A stretch of DNA of 64,000 bases from Agarivorans sp. TSD2052 (GCF_023238625.1 NZ_CP096670.1:2832501-2896500); one strand, 5' to 3'. Shown: positions 51,623 to 60,399, counted from the first letter of the stretch. Numbers and translations: made by a program. The notes: generated by a model not told the origin, from the letters alone.

Positions 51623-52654
51623 ATGAAAGAAATAATGCTCCCCTATATTTTAATCTGTTGGATCCTAGTCAAAACGGGTGTTATTCAGTGGACTCTGCGT
51701 AACGCAGTACTAACGGTAAGCATCGGAGTTTTGCTAGCAGCGGCCCTCTTTACTGCTCACCGGTTTTGGTCACCCGCCGATCTTACCGACAGCACAACAG
51801 TGAAGGCCCCACATGCTGTATTAAGCCCGCTGATTGGCCAAGAAGTTGAACAGGTATTCGTAGAACATAACCAATTAGTGAAAAAGGGAGACCTGATTTA
51901 CACCCTTAAAACGGAAGATACCGCGTCCCAGGTCGTGAGCCTACAAGCGCAGAAGAAAGCAGCCCAAGCGGAAATTCTAGCGCTTATTTATCAAGTTGAT
52001 AACGATAAGAAGAACCTACAACGTTTAGAAAATTTGAGTGAGTATGCTCAAGAGTATCAGCGGGACGATCTAAGAACCAAAATTGAACAAACTGAAGCCA
52101 ATGTTATGTCGGTTAAAGCGCAAATATTAAACTTAGATGCGCAAATTACCACCGCCAATTGGCAACATGAACGTCGTGAAATCAGAGCCCCCTTTGATGG
52201 TCAGTTATCAATTACTAACATCGTAAATGGAACGCGTGTCGGTAACATGCACTTATACGACACCAACAAAAAATTTGTTGAAATGCGTATTGCAGACCAA
52301 ACTTATCGCGGCATAGAGGTAGGTCAATTTGCCGAATTCTATGTTAACGCCTACCCAGGGGAAATATTTCGCGGCCGAGTACACAGCTTAACCACCGGTA
52401 CCGGTGAAGCTCGAGTCTCTGTGATAAACGGCTCACAGCAAGTTCGTCGGCACGTTGGTAACAACATGGGATCTCATGGGCGCACCATCATCATCGAGTT
52501 TGATGAGCCTGAAGGATATAATGTACCGATTGGCGCAACAGGTTCAGGTTGGGTTTCAGCAAATAAGCCACACCCCGCTCTTGGCTTTATGGACATTATC
52601 GGTGGCGCAACAGTCAGGTTAAAAGCCTTTAAGTCCTACCTGTCTGCGATCTAA
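51623..52654 (+). CDS. HlyD-family periplasmic adaptor (membrane fusion protein)
   Basis: A 343-residue adaptor: N-terminal inner-membrane anchor (about residues 20-45), a biotinyl-lipoyl-like domain (VKAPHAVLSPLIGQEVEQVF and on), a coiled-coil hairpin (about 110-180), the second lipoyl half (EIRAPFDGQLSITN) and beta-barrel domains. The family bridges an inner-membrane pump to an outer-membrane channel. No pump or channel gene is next to it, so it may work with a partner encoded elsewhere. It forms an operon with the preceding small membrane protein, and its ribosome site is GAGG. Confidence 0.9.
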   Translation: MKEIMLPYILICWILVKTGVIQWTLRNAVLTVSIGVLLAAALFTAHRFWSPADLTDSTTVKAPHAVLSPLIGQEVEQVFVEHNQLVKKGDLIYTLKTEDTASQVVSLQAQKKAAQAEILALIYQVDNDKKNLQRLENLSEYAQEYQRDDLRTKIEQTEANVMSVKAQILNLDAQITTANWQHERREIRAPFDGQLSITNIVNGTRVGNMHLYDTNKKFVEMRIADQTYRGIEVGQFAEFYVNAYPGEIFRGRVHSLTTGTGEARVSVINGSQQVRRHVGNNMGSHGRTIIIEFDEPEGYNVPIGATGSGWVSANKPHPALGFMDIIGGATVRLKAFKSYLSAI

Positions 52655-52693
52655 GCCCGGTAACAATACTAAGCTAACGTGGCTAACGCTAGC

Positions 52694-53518
52694 TTAGTTG
52701 CCAACTTTAGAGTGCAGCAAATCATGAGTATGAGCCTCAATAATTGATGTGATCAGTTCTGATAACCATTGGGTTTTAGCTGAATAACGCAGTGAAGCCT
52801 TGATAATCAAAGCCACATCAAGATTCAAAGGGTGCTGCTGGCTTTTTTCATAATAGGGTTCGTACTTAAGAGTGAAGCAGGTGTCCATCAGTTGATCCAT
52901 CAGTATGTGGCTATCAACGATAATGCCGGCCTTGATAGTAGGATCAAGTTTTTTAAAATGATCCTGATGTTCGTTCACCCCAGAAATAATAAATTTGACG
53001 TATTCACCCGTTTGGTTGCCACAAAAGAACCCCGCTCCTGAGTGAATTCTCTTCTGATAAAAAGATTTCGGTTTATCATTGATAATATGTATGCCTAAGT
53101 CCACATCTTCAAGCAGAATAAGTGATTCACTGTTTGCGCCCCATTGCCTTATTTCAATGACTGCTTGGGTTTGCGCTCTAATCGCATCGATGATGTTTTT
53201 ACCCAAGGTAATTAAGTAAGGCTCAACGATGTGTAGGGTAATTTTACTTAAGCTAGAAGGGTCAAACTCATCAGGTTCTAGCGCAATATCTAAATCCACT
53301 AGAGCGCGCGTTAATTTAGGCGTAATAGACTCGGCATAACTGGTAGCTTGTAAATAACCGGCATGTCTTACAAACAAAGGGTCGTCGAGCTCTTCTCTTA
53401 GTTGGGCAAGCACTTTAGATACATAGGACTGCGACCGCCCTAACTTAAGTGCAGCTTTGGTGGCTGAGCGTGTTTGCATTAATGCCAAAAAAACATGTAA
53501 CGCATTTAAATCTTTCAT
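52694..53518 (-). CDS. LysR-family transcriptional regulator
   Basis: A 274-residue regulator with an N-terminal winged helix-turn-helix (ALNVFLALMQTRSATKAALK-like segment within the first 30 residues, LGRSQSYVSKVL recognition helix) and a periplasmic-binding-type effector domain. It is convergent with the adaptor operon and divergent from the isocitrate dehydrogenase gene, so the shared 423-base gap suggests one of these as its target. That target is inference. The protein is slightly short for the family. Confidence 0.85.
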   Translation of the reverse strand: MKDLNALHVFLALMQTRSATKAALKLGRSQSYVSKVLAQLREELDDPLFVRHAGYLQATSYAESITPKLTRALVDLDIALEPDEFDPSSLSKITLHIVEPYLITLGKNIIDAIRAQTQAVIEIRQWGANSESLILLEDVDLGIHIINDKPKSFYQKRIHSGAGFFCGNQTGEYVKFIISGVNEHQDHFKKLDPTIKAGIIVDSHILMDQLMDTCFTLKYEPYYEKSQQHPLNLDVALIIKASLRYSAKTQWLSELITSIIEAHTHDLLHSKVGN

Positions 53519-53941
53519 TTAAACTCTGCTTATCCCATAACAATGCGTTAAAACTACCTCAAAAAGCCTATTTGACGAAACTATTCGTGGCACCGTTAAC
53601 ATCTGCAATTTACCTATCTCAGTAACAAACAAACTCGGCAATCCGCCATTTTGCAAAACAGCTTATCACGTCATTCGCTATTTGGGAGCGTCTAAGCCCC
53701 CAAAATGGGCTACATAAGGACTCTAACTAAACAACCAGCGATATCATCCGCCCAAAAAAACCAGCATTCAAAGCTTCACATTAGCGTCAGCTAATACCTT
53801 AGTCTAAGCGAAATCCTTTTGAGTATTGAGTTAAATAAATGTAAACTCTGTGTTGCCCAAACCATACATGCGTTGGGTAATAACACGGAGTGTTACCTCC
53901 TCCCCTTATATAATAAAAATGCCTACGAATTAGGAAGATAT
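53519..53941. promoter_or_regulatory. LysR / isocitrate dehydrogenase intergenic region with structured leader
   Basis: A 423-base gap. Near the dehydrogenase it has a hairpin with outer stem ACTCTGTGTT (53845-53854) / AACACGGAGT (53882-53891), one T-G wobble, and inner stem CCCAA (53856-53860) / TTGGG (53873-53877). It is followed by a pyrimidine-rich tract, CCTCCTCCCC, and then the AGGAAG ribosome site. An in-frame reading without stops runs from a TTG at 53819, but it has no ribosome site and the family start is downstream. Confidence 0.55.
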
Positions 53942-54949
53942 ATGTCAACAAGACGAATCACCGTCATACCTGGAGATGGTATTGGACCTAGTATTATCGA
54001 AAGCGCAATCGCAATTATGGACAAGGCCGGTTGTAATTTCGAGTATGATTTTGCCAACGCAGGCCTCGCTGCTTTGGAAAGCGATGGTAGCTTACTACCT
54101 GAAAAATCACTGCAGCTAATAGAACAGAACGGTATTGCTCTTAAAGGCCCGTTAACCACTCCAGTTGGTACCGGCTTTACCTCTATTAATGTATCAATGC
54201 GTAAGCACTTTGATCTTTACGCAAATATCCGCCCTGTGCGTTCCTTCGTTGGAACCAAAGCCCGTTATGAAAACATCGATATCATTACCGTTCGCGAAAA
54301 CACCGAAGGTATGTATTCAGGCGTTGGCCAAAAACGCAGTGAAGACGGCGACAGTGCGGAAGCCATGAGCATTATTACGCGTGATGGTGCTGAGCGTATC
54401 GTAAAATTCGCTTACGAATTAGCGCGTCGAGAAGATCGCAAAAAAGTCACCACTATCCACAAAGCTAATATCATGAAATCAACATCGGGACTCTTTCTCG
54501 AGGTTGCGCGTGAAATCGCTAAGCAATACCCAGATATTGAATCTGAAGAAATGATTGTAGATGCGGCTTGTATGAATCTAGTGATGTATCCAGAACGTTT
54601 TGACGTAATGGTTACCACTAACTTATTTGGTGATATTTTGTCAGACTTATGTGCTGGCTTAGTGGGCGGTTTAGGTATGGCTCCTGGTGCCAATATTGGT
54701 GAACGAGCGGCAATATTTGAAGCGGTACACGGTAGCGCACCTGACATTGCAGGGCAAGATATTGCTAACCCGACGTCGGTCATCTTAGCCAGTATTCAAA
54801 TGCTTGAATACTTAGGTATGGAAGAACAAGCTAACAACATTTTAAGTGCTGTTAAAGACGTAATATCAAGTGGAGATAGAACCACTCGAGATTTAGGCGG
54901 CACAGCAGGCACTAAAGAATTTACTCAAGCGATTTTAGACCGTTTGTAA
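53942..54949 (+). CDS. Isocitrate dehydrogenase, NAD-type
   Basis: Oxidises isocitrate to 2-oxoglutarate and CO2 in the citric acid cycle. The 335-residue size and the N-terminus ITVIPGDGIGPSI place it in the short isocitrate/isopropylmalate dehydrogenase class rather than the long NADP enzyme of E. coli. The substrate motif reads SINVSMRKHFDLYANIRP, and the metal aspartates are near the conserved VDAACMNLV and FGDILSDL segments. I chose the ATG at 53942 (AGGAAG upstream). The likely NAD preference is from family knowledge. Confidence 0.9.
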   Translation: MSTRRITVIPGDGIGPSIIESAIAIMDKAGCNFEYDFANAGLAALESDGSLLPEKSLQLIEQNGIALKGPLTTPVGTGFTSINVSMRKHFDLYANIRPVRSFVGTKARYENIDIITVRENTEGMYSGVGQKRSEDGDSAEAMSIITRDGAERIVKFAYELARREDRKKVTTIHKANIMKSTSGLFLEVAREIAKQYPDIESEEMIVDAACMNLVMYPERFDVMVTTNLFGDILSDLCAGLVGGLGMAPGANIGERAAIFEAVHGSAPDIAGQDIANPTSVILASIQMLEYLGMEEQANNILSAVKDVISSGDRTTRDLGGTAGTKEFTQAILDRL

Positions 54950-54965
54950 AGCGGCTAAAAACACT

Positions 54966-54994
54966 AAAAGGCAGCTTATCTTAGCTGCCTTTTT
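54966..54994 (+). terminator. Terminator after isocitrate dehydrogenase
   Basis: Stem AAAAGGCAGCT / AGCTGCCTTTTT with a six-base loop, T-rich on the plus strand, about 16 bases after the stop codon. The A-run on the other arm could also slow convergent transcription. Confidence 0.9.
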
Positions 54995-55088
54995 AATTGC
55001 CGCCCTATACAGTACAGCTATATATATGCCCCTAACATCTAAGCATTGTTGCTACTTAAATCCGACCCTATGGTGACTAAGATAGCTA

Positions 55089-55460
55089 TTACCGACTACA
55101 TGAATTCTTCGAGGGCAAAACCAAACATAGCCAGCCAAGAATCATCACTACCCCGCCTAACGGTGTAACAGGGCCCAAAAACGTCGCCCCCCAGAAAGCT
55201 AAACCATATAAGCTACCAGCAAACATCCAACTACCCACCAACCACAAGATGGCGCTGAGTCGGTGCTGATTGAATATCGCGAGAGCAGCCACTAAATGGA
55301 TCAGCTGATAAGTCACGCCGGTTTCTATCCAAGCAAGTTGCGCCTCTCCTAAGAAGCGGCTAAAACCATGCGCGGCACCTGCTCCCATAACCACAACAAA
55401 AGCGCCAGTAAGCCCAACAAATAGGCGCATTGGCCAATTAAAGCTACGAATACTGTTCAT
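55089..55460 (-). CDS. ygdD: DUF423 family membrane protein (YgdD)
   Basis: A 123-residue inner-membrane protein with about four hydrophobic segments, recognised by its family pattern (GAFVVVMGAGAAHGF, TPLGGVVMILGWL) and by its location directly after gcvA, as ygdD is in E. coli. Its ATG overlaps the gcvA stop (ATGA). Function is unknown. The context links it to GcvA only by position. Confidence 0.9.
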   Translation of the reverse strand: MNSIRSFNWPMRLFVGLTGAFVVVMGAGAAHGFSRFLGEAQLAWIETGVTYQLIHLVAALAIFNQHRLSAILWLVGSWMFAGSLYGLAFWGATFLGPVTPLGGVVMILGWLCLVLPSKNSCSR

Positions 55461-56383
55461 TCTGTCTCAATCAACCCTTCATTAACAAACTCTTGTTGCT
55501 CTTGTTCTACTAGAGAAATCATCCATTCTCGAAACGCGACTAATTTTCCTTGCTCTGCTTGGCTAGGTTTATACACCATGTAATAGGCGTTTTTACTTAA
55601 CAATACTTGCTCAAACGGACATATCAGACGCCCAGCTTCAATTTCAGGTTTGGCTAATACACTGTGACCTAAAGCCACACCTTGACCATAAACAGCCGCT
55701 TGTAACACCATAGTAGAGTGGGAGAAAATCGGCCCATGGTTAACATTCATTTGACGTAAACCCACCAGTTTAAACCACGCTTTCCAATCACGACGAGCGG
55801 TATCGTGTAACAAGGTATGGTGTTGCAAATCTTCAGGCTTGGTTAGGGCTTTATCCCCAACAAGTAGACTTGGCGCGCATACCGGTACCAGATATTCAGT
55901 ATGAAGCTTATCAGCCCGTAAACCTGACCAATTACCTCGCCCATAATAAATAGCGACGTCTACATCTTCGGTTAATGAGCCTTCATAGAGATCGACAGCT
56001 TTAATTCGCACATCAATATCTGGATGCATCTCACTAAATTGAGACAAACGTGGCACTAGCCATTGAATAGCAAAGCTAGGTTGTAAACTCACTGTTATCG
56101 TCCCTTTAGCGCCACGCGCTAACAAACGATCTGTTGCCTCAGTGAGAGAAATAAAAATATCTTTAATATCTAAAAAATAACCTTGGCCTTCTTCTGTTAA
56201 CAGTAATGACCTGTTTTTTCTACGAAAAAGTTTCAAGCCTAAGAATTCTTCTAAGGCTTTAATTTGGTGACTTACTGCGGCCTGAGTCACAAATAGCTCT
56301 TCTGCGGCGCGAGTAAAACTTAAGTGTCTCGCAGCAGCTTCAAAAGCCTTAAGGGCATTCAGTGGTGGCAAACGACGCGCCAT
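55457..56383 (-). CDS. gcvA: Glycine cleavage system regulator GcvA
   Basis: LysR-type regulator that, in E. coli, controls the glycine cleavage operon and activates the small RNA gene gcvB. The protein is very close to E. coli GcvA over its whole length: LPPLNALKAFEAAARHLSFT, the helix-turn-helix AEELFVTQAAVSHQIKALE, and NRSLLLTEEGQ. I set the start at the ATG at 56383, two codons inside a GTG. The gcvA-gcvB divergent arrangement is kept here. Confidence 0.95.
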   Translation of the reverse strand: MARRLPPLNALKAFEAAARHLSFTRAAEELFVTQAAVSHQIKALEEFLGLKLFRRKNRSLLLTEEGQGYFLDIKDIFISLTEATDRLLARGAKGTITVSLQPSFAIQWLVPRLSQFSEMHPDIDVRIKAVDLYEGSLTEDVDVAIYYGRGNWSGLRADKLHTEYLVPVCAPSLLVGDKALTKPEDLQHHTLLHDTARRDWKAWFKLVGLRQMNVNHGPIFSHSTMVLQAAVYGQGVALGHSVLAKPEIEAGRLICPFEQVLLSKNAYYMVYKPSQAEQGKLVAFREWMISLVEQEQQEFVNEGLIETE

Positions 56384-56443
56384 ATTCACATCCTATTAAC
56401 GGATAAGTTTTTCTAATCTATGGGCATTATAAATTATCTGTTG

Positions 56444-56472
56444 TTGAACAACCAGTTGCAGATTACTATGCA
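56444..56472 (+). promoter_or_regulatory. Candidate gcvB promoter
   Basis: TTGAAC at 56444-56449 and TATGCA at 56467-56472 with 17-base spacing could be the -35 and -10 boxes, giving a start near 56480. The -10 box matches the consensus weakly, in keeping with an activator-dependent promoter. CTAAT, the GcvA core word, occurs nearby at about 56413. Confidence 0.45.
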
Positions 56473-56479
56473 CACGCAA

Positions 56480-56678
56480 TCAAGCGAAGGGGTCTGACAC
56501 AGCGCCGTATATCAAGGTGTTATGTCAGGCCTCTTTAAGTAGTTACCGGATTTGTAATTACTTTGATTGCTATGTTGTGTTTGCATTTGTCAGCCTTTTG
56601 CTGACTTCCCTGTTTCTTATTTTGACCCTGTCTGTCAAAAAGAATTTCAAGCCACTGCTTTAGCAGTGGCTTTTTTTT
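56480..56678 (+). ncRNA. gcvB: GcvB small RNA
   Basis: Hfq-dependent RNA that represses amino-acid and peptide transporter mRNAs. It lies divergent from gcvA, as in E. coli. I see a 5' stem (CTGACA / TGTCAG), the GU-rich seed region TATGTTGTGTTTGCATTTG (56571-56589), a hairpin GTCAGC / GCTGAC (56589-56605), the conserved segment ACTTCCCTG, and GACCCTGTCTGTC, which matches the E. coli RNA almost exactly. It ends in a terminator, GCCACTGC / GCAGTGGC, followed by eight T residues (56651-56678). About 200 bases, close to E. coli (about 206). The 5' end is approximate. Confidence 0.9.
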
Positions 56679-56802
56679 AACTAAAAATCATAAGGATAAG
56701 AGCAATAGTCAAAATAACAACAGCATTCACTTTCGATACTGCTAAAACTTAATCATTAAAAAAAATAATCTTTGATTCCCAGCACAAAATAACTCGCTAC
56801 AA

Positions 56803-57987
56803 TTAAACTTCACTAGATAGTTGCTTTTTATGTTGATACTGATAATACACCAAGCAGACCAAGCCCATGCCCAACATCGGTAGCGCACTGTAGTTAACCA
56901 CTTGCCAACCCAAGGTTTGTTCTAGCCAGCCTGCTGATAAAGCAGAAATCGCCACCATCGAAAACACCAGAAATTCATTAACTGCCTGTGCTTTCGCTTT
57001 TTCACTAAGCTGGTATGACTGAGTTAACATCTGGGTGGCACCAATGAACATAAAGTTCCAACCAATACCCAGCAAAGTTAAAGCAACAACAAAATGCTTG
57101 AAACTGGTTCCCAATAAATTGACCATTACACAGCCAAACATTAACAACAAACCCAACAACATGGTGGGGAACAAACCAATGCGCAATATTAGCCGACCAG
57201 TAAAGAATGAAGGCGCAAACATGCCTAGTACATGCCACTCAATCACACTCGCTGATTGTGCAAAGCCAAAACCGTGGTGATGCATTGCCAACGGTGTTGC
57301 AGTCATCAAAAGGTTCATCACAAAGTAACTGACGACAGCCGCCATCACCGCTACCACAAAGCTTGCCGATGTTATCACTTCGATTAATGGCCTAGCCGCT
57401 AAGTGATTTTGCTCTGCTAAGCGTGCCTCTTTAAAGCGAATAGTGAGCAACAACAATAAGGCAATAATGTATAAAATCAGCAAAGCTAAAAAAGCACCAA
57501 TAAATGGCTGCTGCGGCCACCAGTCTTGGCTATAGATAGCTAAACTTGGGCCTATAATAGCGGCGATAACGCCACCAGCCATAATGGCAGAAATAGCTCG
57601 AGCTTGTTGGCCTTGGCTACATAATTCCACCGCAGCAAAGCGATACAGCATGCCAAACCCAATACCTATACCGAGTAAGAAGGTAGCGCAGCAGAACAAT
57701 GAGAAACTTTGCTGAGTAAGGGCGAAAATGGCTAAGATTGCACCGGAAATACCAATCAAATTACCAAGAACAAAGCCCTTCTTCCGTCCAGTAACTCCCA
57801 TAATCAACGAGGCAGGAATCGTCGCCAACATCAAACCCAGAAACTGCATAGCAACCGGGAAAGTCGTCCAAACCGCAGACGGCGCTATCTCTTGACCAAT
57901 TAAGCCCGTTACGGCTACCAGCAGTATATTACCGGTAGTTAACAAGGCTTGGCAGATTGCCAGTATCCATACAAAAATGTTCAACAA
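56803..57987 (-). CDS. Major facilitator superfamily transporter
   Basis: A 394-residue, 12-segment hydrophobic protein with the MFS loop motif GVTGRKKGFVLGNLIG between segments 2 and 3 and pseudo-symmetry between halves. The substrate is not evident. The start is a TTG (AGGA upstream); no closer ATG retains the first membrane segment. It stands alone between GcvB and the reductase-dioxygenase pair. It resembles predicted drug or metabolite exporters, but I would not assign a substrate. Confidence 0.85.
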   Translation of the reverse strand: MLNIFVWILAICQALLTTGNILLVAVTGLIGQEIAPSAVWTTFPVAMQFLGLMLATIPASLIMGVTGRKKGFVLGNLIGISGAILAIFALTQQSFSLFCCATFLLGIGIGFGMLYRFAAVELCSQGQQARAISAIMAGGVIAAIIGPSLAIYSQDWWPQQPFIGAFLALLILYIIALLLLLTIRFKEARLAEQNHLAARPLIEVITSASFVVAVMAAVVSYFVMNLLMTATPLAMHHHGFGFAQSASVIEWHVLGMFAPSFFTGRLILRIGLFPTMLLGLLLMFGCVMVNLLGTSFKHFVVALTLLGIGWNFMFIGATQMLTQSYQLSEKAKAQAVNEFLVFSMVAISALSAGWLEQTLGWQVVNYSALPMLGMGLVCLVYYQYQHKKQLSSEV

Positions 57988-58090
57988 CGCTATCCTGTAG
58001 ATTCAACACTAATCATTTACTGGAGAAATAGGTACCTAAATAGTGCCAAATAGACGCCCATCTTATGCAGTTTGCATTTAACAACTGAAA

Positions 58091-59026
58091 TCAAAGAAAC
58101 TTAGGAAAACACAATTCATCACCTAAATCGATGTTTTTAATGGCTTGCATCGTAGTGTGATTTAAGTTGAGTATTTTATCTATAGACTTGATATGTTCTG
58201 TTTTGCTAACACCAGGAATTGTACAGAATAAGTCATCGTTGCTGTACGCATAGGCAATGGCTAATTCGCTAACAGATAAGTCCATTGAGTCGGCAATAGG
58301 TGCTATTTTTGAGATTTGTTTATGGCACCAAGTTAATAAGTCTTGAGGTAGTTGTGAGCGCACATCAGAAAAATAATTAGCGGGGCCATCCCTAAGAAAA
58401 CTTTCAGTTATTAAACCTCTAAAAAGTGGGGAGCGACCAATAAAGCATTGTTTACGTTGCCTCAATATCTTTGCAAAATCAGTCTCAAAACGCCTTTCGA
58501 ATACAGAGTAATTCCACTCAAAATAATGTCCAAAGTCGGTTTCAGAGGCAAATTTTAAAACATCAAGGGTACTAGCACTTACACCAAAAGAACCGATAAG
58601 GCCTCGCTTAGCTAAGCTTTCTAAAACGCCTTTCAACTGTGGTATTAAGACCTCTTTTTTGGGGTTATGTAATAATAAAATATCAAGGCAATCGACTTGT
58701 AGATTTTGACAACTTTTCATGATGAGGTTTTCAACATGTGAATAATTTGCGCTCGTTGCCGTCCAGTCTGCAGGGATCGGGATCTTAGTACAAATAGTTA
58801 CCTTGTCCCTAGCTTGATTACTTTGGATTGCTTGACCGATGAGCTGTTCACTCCTCCCTTCTCCATACCCTTGTGCCGTATCGAAAAATGTTACGCCAAT
58901 ATCTATAGCGCTGTGAACTAAACGTATACACTTTTGTGCGTCGCCCACATTCCAGCCATTAACTCTTCCGTTTACAGAATGCTGACCACCAATTTGCCAA
59001 GCACCAAAACCTAGATTGCACGACAC
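58091..59026 (-). CDS. Aldo/keto reductase family protein
   Basis: A 311-residue NAD(P)H-dependent TIM-barrel oxidoreductase. The catalytic tetrad is visible: Asp49 and Tyr54 in FFDTAQGYGEGRSE, Lys81 in ICTKIP and His120 in LLLHNP. The start is a GTG whose first base is shared with the stop codon of the upstream dioxygenase gene, with GGGG upstream, so the two are translationally coupled. The likely role is reducing a carbonyl in a sugar or small metabolite made with the dioxygenase. The substrate is not known. Confidence 0.88.
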   Translation of the reverse strand: MSCNLGFGAWQIGGQHSVNGRVNGWNVGDAQKCIRLVHSAIDIGVTFFDTAQGYGEGRSEQLIGQAIQSNQARDKVTICTKIPIPADWTATSANYSHVENLIMKSCQNLQVDCLDILLLHNPKKEVLIPQLKGVLESLAKRGLIGSFGVSASTLDVLKFASETDFGHYFEWNYSVFERRFETDFAKILRQRKQCFIGRSPLFRGLITESFLRDGPANYFSDVRSQLPQDLLTWCHKQISKIAPIADSMDLSVSELAIAYAYSNDDLFCTIPGVSKTEHIKSIDKILNLNHTTMQAIKNIDLGDELCFPKFL

Positions 59027-59868
59027 TATTCACCCCTATGATAAAGCCGAAACTCTAGAGAGACACGAGTCTCGTTGTCATTCCTATTTGCTGCTAATCC
59101 GTGTATCAAGTGTGAGGAGAAAATCAAAAACTCGTCTTGTTTAGGACTAGCACTGATTAAATCTGTATTATTATCCCAGCTAAGAATGCTATTAACTGAG
59201 TATTGTTGACCATTGAGCATACTTCCGGCTTTTGATCTTGCAATTTTTTCTTCCGACAACAAATGAGACCCAGCAGCAACCGGTAATCCAGTGGCGCTAT
59301 TAACGCCGCACACAGGTATCCAAACGTTGATCATTCTTGGAATTTCTCCTAGCTCATCGAACACTTCATAAACATCTTTATGCGCCGGATTATAACCAAC
59401 ACTATTCGGCCTATTTATACGAACTATAATCCATTGTTCAACACCACTAACAGGGTTCAAAAAACCCAGTTCGGTTCCCATATAATTAGCGAAACTATTT
59501 GTTACTTTTTGAACATCAAAACCAAAGTCATTTGGATACAATCTACGTGTTTTTGTTATCACTTCAGCGTGTTCAAGGTCATTCACATATTGATGATATG
59601 TTTCCAATGTGAACTCTGATAAATCAGTTTTTGGATTGACTCCATGTATTATCCTTTTAACAGCATCATGTATAGATTGATACACAAGCTCTGGGTCATA
59701 AAAACCATCAGCTTTAACAAGTGAGTATCCATCCTTATACCAATGCTTTGGTTTTGCTAAGTCAGCAAAACGTTCCGACAAGACTTCAGCTTTCCCCTTA
59801 TGAAAACAGCCTTTTGACTGAAGTTCGACCTTAAATTCCCTACCATCAATATAATACTTATGCTTCAT
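59026..59868 (-). CDS. Phytanoyl-CoA dioxygenase-like 2-oxoglutarate/Fe(II) oxygenase
   Basis: A 280-residue predicted oxygenase. A double-stranded beta-helix pattern with His163 and Asp165 (PAHKDVYE) and a distal His256 in SSHLIHGLAA makes the iron facial triad, and Arg268 in RVSLEFR fits the 2-oxoglutarate anchor. It has a helical N-terminal extension of about 100 residues. Its ATG has GGGAAG upstream. Relatives hydroxylate small molecules or sugars. The target here is unknown. It is coupled to the following aldo/keto reductase. By eye its codons are more AT-rich than those of its neighbours. Confidence 0.75.
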   Translation of the reverse strand: MKHKYYIDGREFKVELQSKGCFHKGKAEVLSERFADLAKPKHWYKDGYSLVKADGFYDPELVYQSIHDAVKRIIHGVNPKTDLSEFTLETYHQYVNDLEHAEVITKTRRLYPNDFGFDVQKVTNSFANYMGTELGFLNPVSGVEQWIIVRINRPNSVGYNPAHKDVYEVFDELGEIPRMINVWIPVCGVNSATGLPVAAGSHLLSEEKIARSKAGSMLNGQQYSVNSILSWDNNTDLISASPKQDEFLIFSSHLIHGLAANRNDNETRVSLEFRLYHRGE

Positions 59869-60065
59869 CTTCCCTGCCTTTCATTAACACTCCTGCATTC
59901 AGAAACTCTCCACCTGAACACTGACATAACATTTCCTTTGCTCAAAGTGCTTTTACTCATATTTCTATATATACAAGGCTTCTTACAACATCACTACCAG
60001 TAAGCTATAGATCTATGACAGAAACGGTAAAGATATTGTTAAGTAACCAGCGATGAACATGCCAG

Positions 60066-60101
60066 AGCATTGCATACTTCACGAACGAAGTATGCAATGC
60101 T
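60066..60101. repeat. Perfect 15-bp inverted repeat (hairpin)
   Basis: AGCATTGCATACTTC and GAAGTATGCAATGCT, perfectly complementary, separated by six bases (ACGAAC). There is no T-run on either side, so it is not a simple terminator. It lies about 200 bases upstream of the dioxygenase start and about 280 bases beyond the guaA terminator. Confidence 0.7.
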
Positions 60102-60375
60102 GAATGCTGTCAATTATTACAATAGAGCGAAGTGGTAGGGGATTATCTCTTGGGAATTTATTTTCTTTGGTTAAGTAACTACACACTCAAATGATCGGTA
60201 ACCGCTCGCAAAAAAATACTGACAATCAATTGCGCTTGGCAAATTGTCCGCTTCTATACGAAAATACGCTCAATATGCGCCATGTGATTGAACAGTTATC
60301 TTAGAGTATTTCTAGGAGATACTTTGTATTTGTTTTCGCTGATGCTTACCGATTAGCTGTTTAGGTCGTTAGCAC

Positions 60376-60399
60376 AAAAAAGGCGCCCTGTAGGCGCCT
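60376..60399 (-). terminator. Terminator after guaA
   Basis: On the minus strand, stem AGGCGCC / GGCGCCT with a short TACAG-type loop is followed by a run of T residues. It ends the guaB-guaA operon, about 18 bases past the guaA stop codon. Confidence 0.92.

Noticed and set aside
53819-53941. Extended N-terminus of isocitrate dehydrogenase
   Set aside because: In-frame and stop-free but lacks a ribosome site, and the conserved family N-terminus starts at 53942; treated as leader sequence.
59380-59619. 79-codon plus-strand ORF inside the dioxygenase gene
   Set aside because: Antisense shadow of a gene with intact catalytic residues; no ribosome site.
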